Origin: Phycisphaerae bacterium
Lineage (GTDB): Bacteria > Planctomycetota > Phycisphaerae > Tepidisphaerales > Tepidisphaeraceae
Assembly (NCBI GenBank): GCA_030448225.1
Contig: JAUJNJ010000030.1
Coordinates: forward strand, 1 to 64,000
DNA: 64,000 nt
Direction of reading: 5' to 3'
Shown here: positions 1 through 8,894 of the stretch, one piece after another
How the letters are laid out: the number at the start of each line of letters is the position of its first letter
How positions within the stretch are numbered: position 1 is the stretch's first letter
Made by a program: the position numbers and the translations under genes
Notes under the pieces: model-generated
What the model saw: only the letters and a program-made list of their open reading frames with translations
Database searches by the model: none
Told to the model about the DNA's origin: nothing

Positions 1-1470
1 TACTACCTGATCTCCCTCACCTCCCCCGGTGAGGCCGACCCCGCCAAGGCAGAGGCCGACGCGGCGGCCGCCGCCGCGGCCCCGGCCGCGCCGGCGGGCC
101 CGGGCGCGCAGGCCGACGCCGAGGCGGAAGCGGAAGCCGAGGGCGAGGCCGCCGCCGACGCCGACCCCGCCGAGCGGCTGGCGGTCGAGGCGTTCCGGCA
201 GGTGCTGGACTCGGTCAAGCTGCTCGACCGCTCGAAGCTCAAGCAGGAGCAGGACGAGCGCCTCTTCGCGACCCGCGCGCTGTTCGTGAACTTCACCGAG
301 AAGAAGCTCCGCGAGTCGCTCGTGCCCCAGCAGTGGTTCCGCCTGATCCACAAGGGCAAGGACGTCGGCTACGTCTACTCGATCGAGGAACTGGCCGACG
401 GCATCCCGCAGCCGGACGAGATCAAGCGGCGGGGCGGCGTCGGCGCGGTCGGCAGCGGCGAGTCGGGCATCCTCGTCGGCACCCGCACGCGCATGATCCT
501 CAAGACCGATCCCAAGGCCGCCGCCGCCGCCGCAGCAGCAGCGGCGGGGCGCGAGGGTGGCGCCGAGGCCGCCGCGGCCGCGGCACCGGCGGCGAAGCTC
601 GAGCCGACCGAGAAGCAGGTCGACGCCGAGCACTGGATGTACATCAGCCTCGACCGCGCCCACGAGGACTGGTCGAACATCGTCGTCACGACCGACCGCA
701 AGACCGGCGCGAAGACCAACGTCGCGGAGTTCGGCACGAGCGACCGCCAGCGCGGGTTCGCGCTCGACGCCGGCAACCTCGAGCGCGGCGTGCGCGGCGA
801 CAAGAATGACCCGAACCAGCCGCCGGTCCGCCGGGTCGAGGATTACCTGCTGAACGTGACGCACGTCACCCAGCAGCACAACCCCGAGCCCGTCGCCCGC
901 TCGCTGCCGCCGTGGTATCTGCCTCAGGCGATGGACAAGATGCTGCCGCGGCTGCTGCCGTACAAGCGGCCGAAGCAGTACCTGTTCGCGACGTACATCG
1001 GCGAGCAGCGCGAGGTGATGCAGCGGTACGTTGACGTCGAGCCGTTACAGAAGGTGACGCTGGCCGGGCGGGTGATCCGCGCGATCCCGATCCGCGACCG
1101 CATCACGCTCAACGGGTCGGTGACGACCCACTTCCTCAGCGAGGGCGGCCAGTACCTCGGCACCGAGAACCCGGACTCGGAGATCGCGGTGCTGGCGAGC
1201 GACGAGAAGACGCTCCGCGAGATCTGGAAGGACGCCGACCTCTCCCGCCCCGGCGACGTGAAGCAGCCCGGCGCCGCGCCCGCCGGCCCGCCCGCCGGCC
1301 CCGCCGCCCCGGCCCGCCCCGCGCCGTCTCGTCCGGCCCCGGTCGGTGATGCCCCCGTGCGCCCGCGCCGGCCCGCGCCGCCCGCGCTGAGCGACGACAC
1401 GCGCCTCGACGAGCCGACGTCGCCCCTGCGGGCCCCCGGCGGCCGGCGCGGCGCCGACAACACCCGGTAG
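1..1470 (+). CDS. Ala/Pro-rich hypothetical protein, 5' end outside window
   Basis: The frame is open from base 1, so the gene begins before the window; 489 residues are visible. Residues 15-60 are a low-complexity Ala/Glu/Asp stretch. A folded part of mixed composition follows (about 60-180), then a poly-Ala patch (about 170-195), a second folded part (about 200-415) and a Pro/Ala/Arg-rich tail. No signal peptide or membrane segment is visible in this part. I do not recognise the family. The Ala and Pro runs could be interdomain linkers of a secreted or envelope protein, but that is inference. The frame is unbroken and ends at TAG. Confidence 0.8.
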   Translation, partial: YYLISLTSPGEADPAKAEADAAAAAAAPAAPAGPGAQADAEAEAEAEGEAAADADPAERLAVEAFRQVLDSVKLLDRSKLKQEQDERLFATRALFVNFTEKKLRESLVPQQWFRLIHKGKDVGYVYSIEELADGIPQPDEIKRRGGVGAVGSGESGILVGTRTRMILKTDPKAAAAAAAAAAGREGGAEAAAAAAPAAKLEPTEKQVDAEHWMYISLDRAHEDWSNIVVTTDRKTGAKTNVAEFGTSDRQRGFALDAGNLERGVRGDKNDPNQPPVRRVEDYLLNVTHVTQQHNPEPVARSLPPWYLPQAMDKMLPRLLPYKRPKQYLFATYIGEQREVMQRYVDVEPLQKVTLAGRVIRAIPIRDRITLNGSVTTHFLSEGGQYLGTENPDSEIAVLASDEKTLREIWKDADLSRPGDVKQPGAAPAGPPAGPAAPARPAPSRPAPVGDAPVRPRRPAPPALSDDTRLDEPTSPLRAPGGRRGADNTR

Positions 1471-1492
1471 GGCGACCGGGCCAATCGTGGAT

Positions 1493-1526
1493 CGCCTTCG
1501 AACGCCGTGGGAGCTTGCTCCCACGG
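1493..1526. repeat. REP-like palindrome, GTGGGAGC family, copy 1
   Basis: A perfect 10-bp stem (CCGTGGGAGC and its complement) with a TT centre occupies 1505-1526, preceded by CGCCTTCGAACG. The same 34 bases recur at 16638-16671 in the same orientation. It lies downstream of a stop codon. Dispersed intergenic palindromes of this size are typical of REP sequences; no function is shown. Confidence 0.75.
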
Positions 1527-1610
1527 TTCCGCCCGAACGTGGTCCTCCCGCGGTCTTGAGCCGGCGGCGGCGGCGACTCATCCCGCCGGGCGATCTAGCC
1601 GATAACGAGC

Positions 1611-1638
1611 AGAGGGCACGGCCAACCCCGTGCCCTCT
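1611..1638. other. 11-bp inverted repeat just before a start codon
   Basis: AGAGGGCACGG at 1611-1621 pairs perfectly with 1628-1638 across a 6-base loop. It ends ten bases before the ATG at 1648. It could terminate transcription from the gene before or form a 5' leader hairpin; there is no T-tract. Confidence 0.5.
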
Positions 1639-1647
1639 CTCATTCCC

Positions 1648-2373
1648 ATGATGCGAACCACCGCCAAATTCCTCGTCGTCTGCGCGCTGCTCCTGGGGGG
1701 CACCGCCGGCCTGATGTACGTCCAGCGGCACGACGTGGCGGCCCAGAAGCTGCGCGCGGCCGAGCAGCGCAACGACCTGCTCCGCCGGGTCGTGCAGAAC
1801 CTCACCGCCGAGACGCGCGTCGCCGACGTGATCGTCACCGAGCAGCACGTGACCGAGGGCCGGCTGTTCACGACGCTCCTGTTCGTCGAGTACGCCAAGG
1901 ACGGCCGCCCGCTGCCGGGCAAGCGGTTCACGATCGCCGGCAACGTCGCGCACATCGACGCGATGGTCGTGAAGTTCGACGGCAAGTTCGTCGAGCAGAA
2001 CGACCCGCTCCGCGGCCACAGCGTCGCGCTGTTCACCCGCCTGTACGGCGAGACGCAGGCCCCGGCGCAGGGCTTCCCGATCGACTCGCGCGGCGGCGTC
2101 CCCGACGTCTACCGCGGCGCCGACCCCGCCGTCGCCGCGTTCGAGCGCGAGCTGTGGACGAACTTCTGGAAGCTCGCCGACGACGCGTCCTACCGCAACG
2201 AACTCGGCGTCCGCGTCGCCCAGGGCGAGGGCGTCTGGTGCCCCTTCCAGAAGGACCGCCTCTACACGCTCACCATGGAGTCCGACGGCGGCCTGAACAT
2301 CACCTCCGAACCGCTCAAGGGCATCTACCGCGAAGCGATGAAGCAGGGCGCGCCCGTCGCGTCGGGGAAGTAG
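1648..2373 (+). CDS. Membrane-anchored hypothetical protein
   Basis: About 241 residues. The first 25 include basic residues and a hydrophobic stretch (FLVVCALLLGGTAGLMYV), so the protein is probably held by an N-terminal signal anchor with the rest outside the cytoplasm. A short Arg/Glu-rich helix follows (about 30-50), then a mixed domain with no motif I recognise. A GTG at 1630 is in frame but lies inside the upstream hairpin, so the ATG pair at 1648/1651 is preferred. The frame is intact. Confidence 0.75.
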   Translation: MMRTTAKFLVVCALLLGGTAGLMYVQRHDVAAQKLRAAEQRNDLLRRVVQNLTAETRVADVIVTEQHVTEGRLFTTLLFVEYAKDGRPLPGKRFTIAGNVAHIDAMVVKFDGKFVEQNDPLRGHSVALFTRLYGETQAPAQGFPIDSRGGVPDVYRGADPAVAAFERELWTNFWKLADDASYRNELGVRVAQGEGVWCPFQKDRLYTLTMESDGGLNITSEPLKGIYREAMKQGAPVASGK

Positions 2374-2509
2374 TCGAATCCGAACGCGCGATGTCGGATC
2401 TCAAATCCGCGTGACGCGTGAATCATCTGGACCGAGAAGCGCCGCGCATCACGAACCGAGTAACGCGCGTCGACGATCCACCCCGACTCCCGCACACCCG
2501 CGCCCCCCA

Positions 2510-2535
2510 CGTTTCGCGTCCGCCCCGAAGGGGCG
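2510..2535 (+). repeat. REP-like repeat flanking the transposase (upstream copy)
   Basis: The unit starts CGTTTCGCG and contains a GCCCC/GGGGC hairpin around GAA. An inverted relative lies at 3176-3202 beyond the transposase, and a third, more diverged relative at 25839-25870. Repeats in opposite orientation on both sides are typical of RAYT genes. Confidence 0.6.
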
Positions 2536-2580
2536 AGGAATCTTCTTCCCGCGCCTCGTCCCCGTCGTTACGCTTCCCGC

Positions 2581-3190
2581 ATGGTCCTCGCGTACCACGT
2601 GGTGATCAGCTTCTACGGGTTCTGGCTTCCCAACGACCCCCGCGGATCCAACTCGACGTTCGTCCGATCCTCTCGCCTCCTCCCGTTCGGTCCCGCGACG
2701 TACACGAGCGAGCGCCGGTCCGTTGCACGCAAACCCCACGACCGTGCCGCCCGCCGGGCCGCCAAGGCCGCGATCCTCTATGACCCGGTCGTGATCGACG
2801 GGCGACAGGCGCTCGCCATCGCCAAAGGCTTCGACGACGCCGCCCGGCGGAACGGGTATGTGATCTGCGCCTGCGCGATCCTCCCCACCCACGTTCACCT
2901 CGTCATCGGGCGACACCGGTACTCGGTCGAGCAGGTCGTGAACCTGATGAAGGGTGCCGCGACGCGCGCGGTGGTCGAATCGAAGATTCACCCCCTCGCG
3001 CGCCACCCACGGGAGGACGGTTCGCTTCCGTCGTTCTGGGCGCAGGGCCTGCGCAAGGTGTTCCGCAACTCACCCGACGAGGTGCGCCAGAGCATTCGCT
3101 ACACGGAGGACAACCTCACCGACGCGGGACTGAAACCACAACATTGGCCCTTCGTGGTTCCGTACCTCGGTCGACCCGGCCCTTCGGGCC
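2581..3190 (+). CDS. REP-associated tyrosine transposase (RAYT), Y1/IS200-like
   Basis: The protein begins MVLAYHVVISFYGFWLPNDP, a start I associate with planctomycete TnpREP proteins, and carries the HUH motif THVHLVIG at about residues 101-108. Y1-type enzymes cut and rejoin single-stranded DNA at hairpins through a tyrosine. Here they would act on REP palindromes, and REP-like repeats lie on both sides. The frame stays open to 3570, but after about residue 203 it overlaps thiS and reads as low-information Arg-rich sequence. I therefore end the gene near 3190, about the usual family length; the true stop was probably lost to an indel or lies in the repeat. The catalytic Tyr was not assigned with certainty. 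Confidence 0.75.
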
Positions 3191-3202
3191 TGGCGCGAAA
3201 CG
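3176..3202 (-). repeat. REP-like repeat flanking the transposase (downstream copy)
   Basis: Read on the minus strand, this stretch matches the 2510-2535 unit: CGTTTCGCG followed by a CCCGAAGGG hairpin. Its hairpin (GGCCC, loop TTC, GGGCC at 3178-3190) also sits between the transposase and thiS, where it could act as a weak terminator. Confidence 0.6.
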
Positions 3203-3220
3203 GGGTATGCTCGGTGACGT

Positions 3221-3418
3221 ATGAACGTGAAGGTGAACGGAGATTCGCGCGAGGTCCCCGACGGGGAGACGCTCCGCGCGCTCGTCGAGCGGTACAACCT
3301 CAAGCCCGAGAAGGTCGCGATCGAGTTGAACCGCCGGCTCGCGCGGGCGGAGAGGTACGACCTGCCGTTGAAGGACGGGGACGAGGTGGAGATCGTGACG
3401 TTCGTCGGCGGGGGGTGA
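3221..3418 (+). CDS. thiS: Sulfur carrier protein ThiS
   Basis: 65 residues with the ubiquitin-like pattern of ThiS: MNVKVNGDSREVPDG at the start, a central helix, and the end GDEVEIVTFVGGG with the required C-terminal Gly-Gly. In the family the terminal glycine is adenylated and thiocarboxylated, then donates sulfur to ThiG for the thiazole ring of thiamine. The frame is intact. A GTG-start membrane protein follows after four bases. thiG lies 1.5 kb further on rather than next door, with two unrelated genes between. Confidence 0.9.
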   Translation: MNVKVNGDSREVPDGETLRALVERYNLKPEKVAIELNRRLARAERYDLPLKDGDEVEIVTFVGGG

Positions 3419-3422
3419 GGTC

Positions 3423-4112
3423 GTGGGCCGCTCGGCGCAACCCGATCCTCCCACGCCGGCCCCCGCCGCCGGGGCGGTCGACACGTCGGACCTGCTGGGC
3501 AACGTGCTGCGCGACCGCTCGGTCGCCGGCCGGTTCGGCGCGCTGGAGGCCACGCTCGGCGTCGTCGTGATGAGCTTCCTCGGCTTCGTGATCGTCGTGG
3601 TCGGCGCGGTCGTGATCGCCAACGCCTGGATCGCGAACTACCCGAGGCTGGGCGACGCGGCACGCGTCGCCCTTACCGCGTGCTGGTTCCCCGTCGCGTA
3701 CTTCGAGCGGCGGTCGTTCCTTTACTACCTCGACGCCTTGTCACACGCGTCGCACCCGTTGCCGGTCGGCGTGGCCGTGCGGCAGGCGCGCCGGCACGGG
3801 CTGGCGCGCATCGCGGCGACGCTGTGGTGGGGCGGCCACGCGGCCGCCGCCGTAGTGCTCGCGCACTGGTTCGTGGGGCACGTGACGTTCGCCAACCCGA
3901 CGGCGCCGGAGCGGGCGATCCAGCTCGTCGCGCCGTTGCTCGTCATGTTCGGCGCCGCGTTCGCGATGAACACGCACCTGCTGATCGCGGCCTACGCGCT
4001 CCCCCGCAGCGCGCGCCTCGTCCGCTGGATCTGGCGGGCGCGGATCCTGCTGGACCTGGCGGTGATCTTCCTCGTGCCGACGGTGCACGCGAACGTCCTC
4101 AACCCCGCCTGA
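3423..4112 (+). CDS. Integral membrane protein of unknown function
   Basis: 229 residues from a GTG four bases after thiS, which implies co-transcription. After a Pro-rich cytoplasmic start there are about four hydrophobic segments: near residues 42-65, 75-90 (weaker), 135-160 and 165-190, with a last one at 205-225. I see no catalytic motif or known family. The position directly after thiS is the only hint of role and is weak. The frame is intact. Confidence 0.7.
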   Translation: MGRSAQPDPPTPAPAAGAVDTSDLLGNVLRDRSVAGRFGALEATLGVVVMSFLGFVIVVVGAVVIANAWIANYPRLGDAARVALTACWFPVAYFERRSFLYYLDALSHASHPLPVGVAVRQARRHGLARIAATLWWGGHAAAAVVLAHWFVGHVTFANPTAPERAIQLVAPLLVMFGAAFAMNTHLLIAAYALPRSARLVRWIWRARILLDLAVIFLVPTVHANVLNPA

Positions 4113-4219
4113 GGCGGCCGCGCCACGCGCCCGCCGCCCGCCGGGGGAGCGATTCCCGTGGCGGCGCCGGCGATTGCCCGTTGTTCGCCCGAGCCCGCCA
4201 CACCTAAGCTGCCCCCGGA

Positions 4220-4240
4220 GGAGGCGGCTCGGCCGCCTCC
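4220..4240. other. 9-bp hairpin upstream of the DUF3568 lipoprotein gene
   Basis: GGAGGCGGC at 4220-4228 pairs with 4232-4240 across loop TCG. It lies between the membrane protein stop (4112) and the lipoprotein start (4272). It may be a terminator-like structure; there is no T-tract. Confidence 0.4.
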
Positions 4241-4271
4241 CGTCTTGCGAACACCGATCCGAAGGAGCGAC

Positions 4272-4667
4272 ATGAACCTCGCCAAGTACCTCGTGGCCCT
4301 CACCCTGTTCGCCGGCATGATCGGCTGCGCCTCGCGCCACGAGCAGGGCGTGAAGAGCAATTACCGCCAGCAGTGGACGGCCGTCGCGGCCGACACGAAG
4401 ACCACCACCGAGGCGGCGCGGGCGGTCCTCGAGGAGCGCGAACTGATCGACCTCACCGCCACCGCCACCGCCGGCGACGGCGTGGCCTCGGGCAAGCCCG
4501 CGGCCGGAAGAAGGTCAGCGTCGACGTCCAGAAGAAGAACGCCGGCAGCCAGGTCTCGGTCACCGTCGGCACCCTCGGCGACCGCGCTCGCCGCCGAACT
4601 CGCCAGCGAGATCAAGGCCCGCGCCGAGCCGCGAGGAGTGACCCCCGCCCTTCCAAAGAATACCTAA
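4272..4667 (+). CDS. DUF3568-type lipoprotein, two compensating frameshifts
   Basis: The start ATG has a good Shine-Dalgarno (GAAGGAG, about six bases before). The signal peptide MNLAKYLVALTLFAGMIGC ends in a lipobox Cys, so the protein should be lipidated. The mature part (YRQQWTAVAADTKTTTEAAR, then KKVSVDVQKKNAGSQVSVTV, then ALAAELASEIKARAE) matches what I know of DUF3568 proteins. The middle part is in a different frame: one indel near 4498 and another near 4585 restore the original frame. The TAA stop coincides with the first bases of the adjoining inverted repeat. Confidence 0.75.
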   Translation: MNLAKYLVALTLFAGMIGCASRHEQGVKSNYRQQWTAVAADTKTTTEAARAVLEERELIDLTATATAGDGVASGKPAAGRRSASTSRRRTPAARSRSPSAPSATALAAELASEIKARAEPRGVTPALPKNT

Positions 4668-4781
4668 CCACGGAGGCACGGAGATACGGAGGTGACACGG
4701 AGGCGGTTAAGAAGGGCACCTCACGATACAGACGCCTGCTCTACTCTGTGCCGTCTCCGTGTCTCCGTGACTCCGTGGTAA
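4665..4781. repeat. CACGGAG-family inverted repeat, copy 1
   Basis: The left arm (about 4665-4703) is a run of CACGGAG-like units starting TAACCACGGAGG. The right arm (about 4745-4781) is its complement, ending CTCCGTGGTA. The spacer is about 40 bases. The stop codon of the lipoprotein gene is the first triplet of the element. Related elements lie at 30587, 32328, 35681 and 38767. Confidence 0.8.
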
Positions 4782-4907
4782 GTCTTCCCCGCTGAAAGGC
4801 CAGGTGTCAAGCGCCCCGGGGACCCCAACGTCCCCGCGGCGTTCCGCTTCGCTCCGCGGCTCCCGGCGGGCGGCGTGGCGGGCCGACATCGGGTAAGATT
4901 GCGGGTT

Positions 4908-5727
4908 ATGGACGTCTTCCGCATCGGCCCGTTCGAGATCCGCAACCGCCTCTTCGTCGGCACCGGCAAGTACGCGACGTACGAGCTCATGCAGCAGGGC
5001 GCTGGACGCGTCCGGCTGCCAGGTCGTGACCGTCGCCGTCCGCCGCGACCGCCTCGAGGACAAGCAGGGGCGGCGGCTCACCGACTTCCTCGACCTCGAC
5101 CGCTACGTCGTCCTGCCGAACACCGCCGGGTGCAGCGCCGCCGACGACGCCGTGCGTGTCGCCCTGCTCGGCCGCGACCTGCTGGAGAAGGCGGGCAACA
5201 AGGGGGCGGGCTGGGTGAAGCTCGAGGTGCTCGGCGACAAGCGGACGCTCCTGCCCGACCCCGTCGGCACGCTCGAGGCGACGCGCGAGCTCGTGAAGGA
5301 GGGCTTCACCGTCCTGGCCTACACGAGCGACGACCCGCGGTCGGCCGTCCGCATCAAGGAGGCCGGGGCCGCCAGCGTGATGCCCGCCGCCAGCCCGATC
5401 GGCAGCGGGCAGGGCGTGCTCAACCCGCTGAACGTCTCGCTCTGCCTCGAACTGCTGAAGGAGAACGACCCGCACTACCCGGTGATCGTCGACGCCGGCG
5501 TCGGCACCGCCTCGGACGTGGCCGTCGCGATGGAACTGGCGCGCCGACGGCGTCCTGCTCAACACCGGCATCGCCCACGCGAAGGACCCCGTGAAGATGG
5601 CCATGGCGATGCGCCACGCGCTGGAGGCGGGGCGGCTCGCTTATCAGGCGGGGCGGATGCCGAAGAAGGCTACGCGACGGCGAGCAGCCCGTTCGAGGGC
5701 GTGATCAGCTATATTCCGGGGGAGTAG
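4908..5727 (+). CDS. thiG: Thiazole synthase ThiG, three indels
   Basis: Read across frames, the protein runs from [20 protein letters not shown] through [28 protein letters not shown] (with the Lys that forms the imine with deoxyxylulose phosphate), [18 protein letters not shown] and [15 protein letters not shown] to [12 protein letters not shown]. ThiG joins deoxyxylulose-5-phosphate, dehydroglycine and ThiS thiocarboxylate into the thiazole. Length and order are normal. Frame changes lie near 5000 (one extra G in a GGG run), 5543 (one base missing) and 5668 (one C missing). Such single-base errors in a biosynthetic gene fit consensus error better than decay. Confidence 0.88.
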
Positions 5728-5742
5728 TCGGAGAAGACTCAC

Positions 5743-6000
5743 ATGACCGGCAGCGCGTTCCGGGACCGGATGCGGGTGAACCCGTTCCAATCGTTCCTGG
5801 TGAAAACGGCGGACGGCGACACGTTCATCGTCGACCACCCCGACTTCGCGATGATCAGTCCCCACGCGACGGAAATCATCATCTACGACAAGGACAATCA
5901 CTTTCGCGTCGTGTCGATGAACCATGATCGTGTCGCTCGAACCCGTGCGCGACCAGACCAAGAAGCCGGGCAAGCTGAACCGCGCCGCACCGGGACCGCC
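5743..6000 (+). CDS. Small hypothetical protein upstream of rsmG
   Basis: About 85 residues, starting MTGSAFRDRMRVNPFQSFLV, with TADGDTFIVDHPDFAMISP in the middle and a clear beta-rich pattern. Proteins of this kind, which describe a short 'position/value' domain, are common hypothetical genes in planctomycetes; I know no function. The frame slips near 5922, after which MIVSLEPVRDQTKKPGK reads in frame 2. No stop is seen before the rsmG start at 6001, so the two genes abut or overlap slightly and the 3' end is approximate. Confidence 0.6.
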
Positions 6001-6703
6001 ATGCCCAACGCCCTCTGGACCGAAATCGCCGCCCGCGCCAACGTCACGCTGAGCGACGCGCAGCACGCGCCTCTCTCGCTACCTTCGACCTGCTGTTCGA
6101 GGCGAACCAGCGGATGAACCTCACGCGCATCACCGACGCGCGCACGCCGAGGTGCAGCACGTGGCCGACGCGCTGACCCTGCTGCCGTACCTGCCGCCCG
6201 ACGCGCACCGCCTGGCCGACGTCGGCAGCGGCGGCGGGGTGCCGGGCCTGCCGCTGGCGATCGCCCGGCCGGACGTCGCCGTCACGCTCATCGAGGCGAC
6301 GAAGAAGAAGGCCGCGTTCCTGCGCGAGGCCGCGCGCAACTCGGGCTGGCGAACGTGGCGGTGCTCGAAATGCGGGCCGAGGACGTCGGGCAGACGCCCG
6401 AGCACCGCGAGTCGTTCGACGTCGCCGTCGCCCGCCGTCGCCACGATGGACTGGCTGGCCGAGTGGTGCCTGCCGCTCGTGAAGAAGCGCGGCACGATGC
6501 TGGCGATGAAGGGCCAGAAGGTGGCCGAGGAACTGCCGATCGCGGCCAAGGCGATCAAGATCCTCGGCGGCGATCCGGCCGTCGTTCACCCGGTGGAACT
6601 GCCGGGCACCGAGCACCGCGTGATCGTCGAGATCCACAAGAGCAAGAAGGGCGATTTACGCTACCTACCCCGCGCCGCCACGCGCGAAGGGGCCGCTGGC
6701 TGA
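6001..6703 (+). CDS. rsmG: 16S rRNA (guanine527-N7)-methyltransferase RsmG, several indels
   Basis: Reconstructed across frames: MPNALWTEIAARANVTLSD, FEANQRMNLTRITDAR, LADVGSGGGVPGLPLAIARP (the SAM-binding glycine loop), VTLIEATKKKAAFLREAARN, AVLEMRAEDVGQ and AVATMDWLAEWCLPLVKKRG, ending HRVIVEIHKSKKGD. This order is that of RsmG (GidB), which methylates G527 of 16S rRNA with SAM. Frame changes occur near 6068, 6150, 6350 and 6430, and probably once more near 6670, where the usual basic tail is garbled. Total length is normal for the family. Confidence 0.85.
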
Positions 6704-7405
6704 GGGAGGGCGACGAAGGAGCGATCAGCCGCGAGTTGAGCGGGCGATGGCCCGCGAGGATCCGGGTGATCGTCAGTACAGCCAGCCACCACGCCGCCAG
6801 TCGAGTCATGGTTGAAGGATGAAGGCGGGGTGCTCATTCCCGCGACGGCATTGGGCTGGCAGGTGGCGGCTTTGGGTTTGAGTTTCGGGGGCAGCTCTTG
6901 TGGGTGCAGGCGGTCACGCTCGATTGCACCTGCTGATGTACGTTTACGAATGGTTCCGCTCGCAGTGGCTCGCCACCGTCGACGCTCGCTGGGTTACCGT
7001 GAGGAAATTTGGGCATCCTGCGAGCCCACGTTGATCTTCGCCGTCGCGTTCCTCGGTCCCGTTTCGTGGTGGGTCGGGGCCATCCTCGATCGCACGGGGA
7101 CGGTGTCGGTCGGCGGCCCCGGAGAGCGTGGATAGCGAAGCTGATCAACGCGGGCGTATTCCGTCGCACGCCGATCGAAACGATGGCCCCGGGAGTCGAT
7201 CGGGGACAGGGCAGGGGCCAGGGGTTCTTGCAGCACGCAGCACGACGGGCACGCCGGCCGGTCGATTCATGGCGTACGCCTTCTCCCAGCGACCTGGGGA
7301 CGGGAGGTGGGTCGCTACGCTGCTTCGATTACGGCTCGACGATTAGCGGGGTGACGCCGACGCCGTTCCCACGCCCTCGACCGCGCCGCTAAGGAGATCA
7401 GCACG
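6704..7405. other. Long gap without a convincing gene
   Basis: About 700 bases. Frame 2 contains a hydrophobic stretch near 7030-7090 (TLIFAVAFLGPVSWWVGAIL), and frame 3 contains a short MYVYEWFRSQWLATVDARW stretch at 6930-6990. These may be pieces of a small membrane protein broken by indels, but I cannot join them convincingly. A purine-rich AAGGAGATC lies just before the next start at 7406. No clear terminator or repeat was seen. Confidence 0.4.
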
Positions 7406-7856
7406 ATGGACCCCTTCCTCAAAGCCGCCTACGACGAAGCGATGCAGGGCCTGGAAAGAGGGCGGCCTGCCGATCGGGTCGGTGCTCGTGCGGGGCGACG
7501 AGATCGTCGGCCGCGGGCACAACCGCCGGGTGCAGAACGGCGACCCGATGGCCCACGCCGAGATCGACTGCCTCACCCGCGCCGGCCGGCCAGCGGACGT
7601 ACAAGGACACCGTGCTCTACTCCACGCTCATGCCCTGCTTCCTGTGCAGCGGGCGGCGGTGCAGTTCGGCGTGCCGAAGGTGGTCGTCGGCGAGTCGTTC
7701 AACTTCCCGGCGGCGAGGGCCCGGCGGCATGTCGCCGCAGTTCATGCGCGGGCAGGGGATCGAGGTCGTCGACGTGGCCGACCCCAGTGCATCGAGATGA
7801 TGCGCGCGTTCATCGCCGCCCACCCGCAACTCTGGTACGAGGACATCGGGCGGTGA
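7406..7856 (+). CDS. Cytosine/nucleoside deaminase family protein, several indels
   Basis: Read across frames: MDPFLKAAYDEAMQGLE, then GLPIGSVLVRGDEIVGRGHN, MAHAEIDCLTRAGR (zinc-binding His and catalytic Glu of HAE), TVLYSTLMPCFLCSG (the PCxxC zinc ligands), VPKVVVGESFNFPGG, and finally MMRAFIAAHPQLWYEDIGR. The pattern resembles yeast-type cytosine deaminase and related nucleoside deaminases more than TadA, because of the GRGHNRR and YEDI ends. Indels are evident near 7460 (extra A), 7590 (extra C), 7650 (missing G), about 7710-7725 (missing Gs) and 7792. An AAGGAG site precedes the ATG. Confidence 0.8.
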
Positions 7857-8132
7857 ATCCGCGGGCGCGCGACCGAGAGCCGCGGGCGTTCGTGAGGACG
7901 CTGTTCGACGAGGGCAACCGTTGAAAGCAAACTCCGCGGCGTTCCGAAGGCGCGACGTAGTCGCGGGCGGTGCGCCGAACGGGTTCGCGGATCTCACGGG
8001 TCGCGCAACCGCTTCGCGGCCGGCCCGAACGGACGAGGGCGACGATCCGGTCAGAATCGGGGGCGAGAATTGCGGCCCGCGAGGTCGCGCGGTAGACTCG
8101 CTACGCGTGATCTGTTCGCGCGGAGGTGCTGA

Positions 8133-8816
8133 TTGAACGATCCCGGCGCCATCCTCGACTACGCCAGCCCGCGGCCGCGCGGCAAGGTGCGGCTTCCGTC
8201 CCAGAGCACGCTCGAGGTGCGCGAGGACGCCGACAGCGTCACGGTCGTCGAGCGGCTCAGCGGCAAGGCGGGGGCGATCCTCGCCATCGTCTTCGCCGCC
8301 GCGATGTTCGCGCTGCTGACGGCCACGTTCCTCGGCAACGCGCTCCCCAACCAGCGGTGGCAGCGGTCGATCGAGGATGCGGTGGAGGTCGGACTCCGCA
8401 GCGGCGCCCTGTTCGTGGTCCCGGTCCTTCTCGCCGGCCTCGTCGTGATGTTGCTCGTCGTCAACAACACCTGGCGGCGCACGGTCCTGCTCGCGAACGC
8501 CGACGGGCTCCTGCTGCGGTTCTTCGCGCCCCTCACCCCGACGCGGGTCCACGCCTGGCCGGCGGATCGGGTGGAGGCCGTGCGGGTGGAGTCGACCGAC
8601 GTTCCCGCCGCCGCGGCCGGCGCCGCCGGCGCGGCGATCAACGTGGCGGCCGCGTCGCTGGCGGAACTGCAGATCCACCCGGTCGGCGGTTCGGTCGCCC
8701 ACCTCTTCACCGACCACGAGCACTGGCGGCTCGCGCCGCTCGCCGACTCGATCGCCCGCGCGCTCGGCCGCGACGCGGCGGCCGGGGCGGCCGCGCCACC
8801 CTCGTTTACAGTCTGA
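8133..8816 (+). CDS. Two-helix membrane protein, paralogue of the next gene
   Basis: 227 residues from a TTG; the GGAGG at 8122-8126 at good spacing decides this start. About 45 cytoplasmic residues are followed by two membrane helices (about 46-70 and 85-110) and a soluble C-terminal domain with a PH-like mix of strands (ADGLLLRFFAPLTPTRVHAW, ending in a helix). The next gene has the same layout and similar phrases, so the two are probably ancient duplicates. No family name is known to me. The frame is intact. Confidence 0.75.
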   Translation: MNDPGAILDYASPRPRGKVRLPSQSTLEVREDADSVTVVERLSGKAGAILAIVFAAAMFALLTATFLGNALPNQRWQRSIEDAVEVGLRSGALFVVPVLLAGLVVMLLVVNNTWRRTVLLANADGLLLRFFAPLTPTRVHAWPADRVEAVRVESTDVPAAAAGAAGAAINVAAASLAELQIHPVGGSVAHLFTDHEHWRLAPLADSIARALGRDAAAGAAAPPSFTV

Positions 8817-8894
8817 TACTCGCACAGTCGCCCGCCGACTCGCGCCGATGTCGCCGCAGTCCTCACACCTGTCGACCGTCCGTATGATGTGCCG

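Noticed and set aside
3200..3570. Extended C-terminus of the RAYT protein
   Set aside because: Past about 3190 the frame overlaps thiS and the next gene and is low-information Arg-rich sequence.
5000..6703. Programmed frameshifting in thiG and rsmG
   Set aside because: Slips are many, at ordinary short runs, without slippery heptamers or pattern, and occur in unrelated genes.
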